Shown piece by piece: positions 61,639 to 64,000 of a DNA stretch of 64,000 nucleotides (its first letter is position 1; every line of letters begins with the position of its first letter). Where the stretch lies: the NCBI RefSeq assembly GCF_001189965.1, contig NZ_LFLU01000007.1, positions 124,001 to 188,000 on the forward strand, written 5' to 3'. Made by a program: the position numbers and the translations under genes. Source of the DNA: Herbaspirillum rhizosphaerae (GTDB lineage Bacteria; Pseudomonadota; Gammaproteobacteria; Burkholderiales; Burkholderiaceae_D). The notes beneath the pieces were generated by a model, which was not told the DNA's origin, searched no databases, and was given only the letters and a program-made list of their open reading frames with translations.

Positions 61639-63102
61639 ATGGACTGGTCCATGATCAAATCCTCCCTGCATGAGCTGTTGCCGCTGAACCTGTCGACCGG
61701 CGAGCCCTTCTATCGCCAGATCTACACCCGCTTTCGCAATGCCATCGCCGACCGGCTGCTCAAACCCGGCGACCGCATTCCGTCGGCGCGTGCGCTGGCC
61801 GAAGAACTGGGCGTGGCGCGCGGCACCATCGAAGCGGCCTATTCGCTGCTCAGCGCGGAGGGTTATGTGGAAACACGCGGACAAGCCGGCACCATCGTGA
61901 CGCTGGGGCTGAAGCCCGGCTTGCACGCCGGTCCTGCGCAACAAGAAGCGGCTGCACCGACAGCACGCCCGCGCACTGCGGCGGCGCCCGTGCTGCACCT
62001 GCCTACGCCGCAGCCGTTGCCGTTCCAGATGGGGTTGCCGGCGCTCGACGCCTTTCCGCGCAAGCTGTGGTCGCGGCTGGCGGCGCGCACGATACGCGCC
62101 ACGGCGCACAGCGACATGACTTATCCGCCCTACGCCGGCGTCGCCGCGCTGCGCAACGAAATCGCCACCTATCTGCAATTGTCGCGCGGCGTGGCCTGCA
62201 CCCCGGAACAGGTGTTCGTCACCTCCGGCTACCGCGAGACGCTGCAATTGATTACCGGCGCGCTGTTCAAGGGCGGCGACAAGGTCTGGACCGAAGATCC
62301 CGGCTACCTGCCGACCGCCAACGCCCTGGCGCAGGCAGGCGTGACGCCGGTGCCGGTGCCGGTTGACGGCGAAGGTATTCGGGTGGAGTTGGGCGTGCAG
62401 GCGGCGCCGCGTGCACGCGCGGCCATCGTCACGCCGGCGCATCAGAGTCCGCTGTGCGTGTCGCTGTCGCTGCAGCGCCGTTTCGCCCTGCTCGACTGGG
62501 CTGCGCGCGCCAATGCCTGGATCGTGGAAGACGACTACGACGGCGAATACCGTTACGTCGGCCGCCCCCTGCCGGCGCTCCAGAGCCTGGACCGCGACGG
62601 CCGCGTGCTGTATGCGGGCACTTTCAGCAAGGTGCTGTTTCCCGGCATCCGGCTCGCGTATCTGGTGGTGCCCGTGTCGCAAATCGAACGCTTCGCCGCC
62701 GTCAGCCAGACCATGTTCAGCGGCAGCCCGGCGCTGACGCAAAGCATCGTCGCCGACTTCATCGCCGACGGCCATTTTGCGCGCCACGTGCAGCGCATGC
62801 GCAAGCTCTACGGCGAACGGCGCAAGATTGCGGCGGAGGGCCTGGACAGCCTGCTGGGAAAATACCTGCGCGTGGATCCGCAACCCGGCGGCATGCACCT
62901 GATCCTGCGCATGCGCGGGCGGCGTTCGGACAAACCGCTGGCGGACGCCATGCGCAAGGACGGCATGTATGCGCACACGCTGTCGCAACGCACCGTCCGG
63001 CATCAGACTCAGCCGGGATTGCTGCTGGGATTCACCAATATCGACAGCGCCGCGACCATGGAAAACCTGGCGCAGCGCATGCTGAAATTGGTCAGCAGCT
63101 AA
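61639..63102 (+). CDS. MocR/PdxR-type GntR regulator
   Basis: A 487-residue regulator with an N-terminal GntR winged helix (EPFYRQIYTRFRNAIADRLL, then KPGDRIPSARALAEELGVAR) and an aminotransferase-like PLP-binding domain (Lys in YAGTFSKVLFPGIRLAYLVV). The start at 61639 has a weak ribosome binding site; MIKSSL at 61651 is possible. It is divergent from the GNAT and azoR genes and convergent with the MarR-like gene, with a single base between the two stop codons. Confidence 0.9.
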   Translation: MDWSMIKSSLHELLPLNLSTGEPFYRQIYTRFRNAIADRLLKPGDRIPSARALAEELGVARGTIEAAYSLLSAEGYVETRGQAGTIVTLGLKPGLHAGPAQQEAAAPTARPRTAAAPVLHLPTPQPLPFQMGLPALDAFPRKLWSRLAARTIRATAHSDMTYPPYAGVAALRNEIATYLQLSRGVACTPEQVFVTSGYRETLQLITGALFKGGDKVWTEDPGYLPTANALAQAGVTPVPVPVDGEGIRVELGVQAAPRARAAIVTPAHQSPLCVSLSLQRRFALLDWAARANAWIVEDDYDGEYRYVGRPLPALQSLDRDGRVLYAGTFSKVLFPGIRLAYLVVPVSQIERFAAVSQTMFSGSPALTQSIVADFIADGHFARHVQRMRKLYGERRKIAAEGLDSLLGKYLRVDPQPGGMHLILRMRGRRSDKPLADAMRKDGMYAHTLSQRTVRHQTQPGLLLGFTNIDSAATMENLAQRMLKLVSS

Positions 63103-63103
63103 C

Positions 63104-63661
63104 TTACATCGACGTCGCCGAACGCGCCGCCTGCTCGTACAAGCCGGACAGGATGCGCAGGAAGCGCGCCAGCTCGGCCAGCTCGAAACTCTCCGCATCG
63201 TCGCCCGTCAAGCCCGAGACCAGCAGGCGCTCGCGGATTTCGTAGTAGCGCTTGCACAGATCCTGCCCGGCCTCATTGGTGGAATACAGCACTTCCTTGC
63301 CGCGCCGTTCGGTGTTGACGAGGCCCTGCGAGTGCAGCTTCTTGAGCGAATAATTGACGATGTGCGCATCCTCGATGTTGAGTATGAAGGCGATGTCGGC
63401 CAGCTTCTTTTCGCGCGCGCGGTGGTTGATGTGATGCAGCACCAAGACGTCAGTGGCGGTCATGTCCTTCATGCCGGCGGCGGAGATGCAGCGCACTATC
63501 CAGCGGTTGAAGGCGTTGTTGGCGATGATCATGCCGAATTCGAATTCGCTCAATTCCTTGCTTCGCCCCGAAGCCAGGTGCAGCGACGACACGATGGGCA
63601 CCTTGCGGGCGCTGCCTGGCTGGGCGAAATTGGCCTTTACACTTTTCTTTTCGGTGGGCAT
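63104..63661 (-). CDS. MarR-like winged-helix regulator
   Basis: A 185-residue predicted transcriptional regulator. The winged helix lies around MTATDVLVLHHINHRAREKK, LADIAFILNIEDAHIVNYSL and KKLHSQGLVNTERRGKEVLY. It has a disordered basic N-terminus (about 30 residues) and a C-terminal helix typical of MarR-like dimers. The subgroup resembles predicted HTH regulators without known ligands. The start is ATG 63661. Confidence 0.85.
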   Translation of the reverse strand: MPTEKKSVKANFAQPGSARKVPIVSSLHLASGRSKELSEFEFGMIIANNAFNRWIVRCISAAGMKDMTATDVLVLHHINHRAREKKLADIAFILNIEDAHIVNYSLKKLHSQGLVNTERRGKEVLYSTNEAGQDLCKRYYEIRERLLVSGLTGDDAESFELAELARFLRILSGLYEQAARSATSM

Positions 63662-63721
63662 GGTGAGTATTCAGTCTGTTTTCAAAAATCGACAGGGGAC
63701 AAGCGGATAGGCGGATAGGCG

Positions 63722-64000
63722 TCAGCCGTGCAGGCGGCGCGCCGACGCCATGCGCAACAAGCCGCGCTTGCCGCCTTCGGAAATTTCCAGCGTCTTCAAT
63801 TCCAGCGGCGCCGCGCCGTCGGCAGATGCTTCACTGCCCAGGTCGGTCTTGAAAATCGCCACGGCGCGGCCCAGCGCCACCGACTGGTCGTGCATGCTTT
63901 GCGCGGCAGCCGCGGCCTGCTCCACCAGCGCCGAGTTCTGTTGCGTCATGTCATCGATCTGCTCGATGGCGTCGTTGATCTGGCGGATGCCGGCGCTCTG
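63722..64000 (-). CDS. Methyl-accepting chemotaxis protein, C-terminal part (cut by window edge)
   Basis: Only the last 92 codons are inside the window. They read QSAGIRQINDAIEQIDDMTQ, then QNSALVEQAAAAAQSMHDQS: the end of a chemoreceptor signalling domain. The tail is GKRGLLRMASARRLHG, basic, without a CheR-docking pentapeptide. The gene begins beyond 64000. It is the third chemoreceptor in the window. Confidence 0.88.
   Translation of the reverse strand, partial: QSAGIRQINDAIEQIDDMTQQNSALVEQAAAAAQSMHDQSVALGRAVAIFKTDLGSEASADGAAPLELKTLEISEGGKRGLLRMASARRLHG

Noticed and set aside
63702-63720. Short tandem GCGGATAG repeat
   Set aside because: Only about two copies in an intergenic gap; no sign of function.

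Overview
The window is about 64 kb of GC-rich (roughly 60-65 percent by eye), gene-dense chromosomal DNA. It carries core genes (alaS, glnS, sbcB) and many two-component, cyclic di-GMP and chemotaxis genes. Gene content and protein similarity suggest a betaproteobacterium of the Oxalobacteraceae, Herbaspirillum-like; this is inference, because there is no rRNA to confirm it. I see no tRNA, rRNA, insertion sequence, prophage or CRISPR array. Codon use looks uniform, so no island is obvious.

Layout. 0.4-8.2 kb: PAS-PAS-GGDEF-EAL protein, membrane-anchored glutamate-synthase-like FMN protein, TusA, Nudix hydrolase and alaS. 8.4-13.9 kb: Lys-rich exported proteins, glycerophosphodiester phosphodiesterase, a 2TM/LytS/LytTR operon and small exported proteins. 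14.1-24.7 kb: glnS, ZntB/CorA transporter, RutG-like pyrimidine permease, two tandem DUF3828-like lipoproteins and exonuclease I. 24.8-27.8 kb: a YqjI-like PadR regulator with DUF3861, and a quinone-oxidoreductase/LysR pair.

27.9-46.7 kb is a signalling district. It has an HD-GYP phosphodiesterase, two more GGDEF/EAL proteins, a FixL/FixJ-like pair, a single-domain receiver, a NarX/NarL-like pair, two chemoreceptors, a MocR regulator and an orphan FixJ-like regulator. Three intergenic dyads ATAC-N4-GTAT lie 70-120 bp upstream of three of these transcription units, which suggests a shared LuxR-type response regulator.

46.8-60.3 kb looks like a stress or catabolic cluster. A leftward operon (YtcJ-like amidohydrolase, DoxX, alpha/beta hydrolase, Dps) diverges from a rightward set (YcaC-like isochorismatase-family hydrolase, two XapX proteins, a receiver, and a 1106-residue hybrid sensor kinase). 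The hybrid kinase is the most unusual protein: its Ser/Thr-kinase-like domain lacks the catalytic Asp, Lys, Asn and DFG Asp, and the AAA ATPase core usual in that family is missing, yet its histidine kinase half looks intact. Further right are an AraC regulator, a YhaJ-like LysR divergent from a pirin, and a Tat-exported paralogue of the alpha/beta hydrolase. A LysR-like box (CTAT-N5-C-N-GATAAT) recurs at the amidohydrolase/isochorismatase promoter, at the Tat-hydrolase promoter and upstream of the DUF1275/TMEM175 operon. 60.4-64.0 kb: azoreductase, GNAT acetyltransferase, second MocR regulator, MarR-like regulator and the 3-prime end of a third chemoreceptor.
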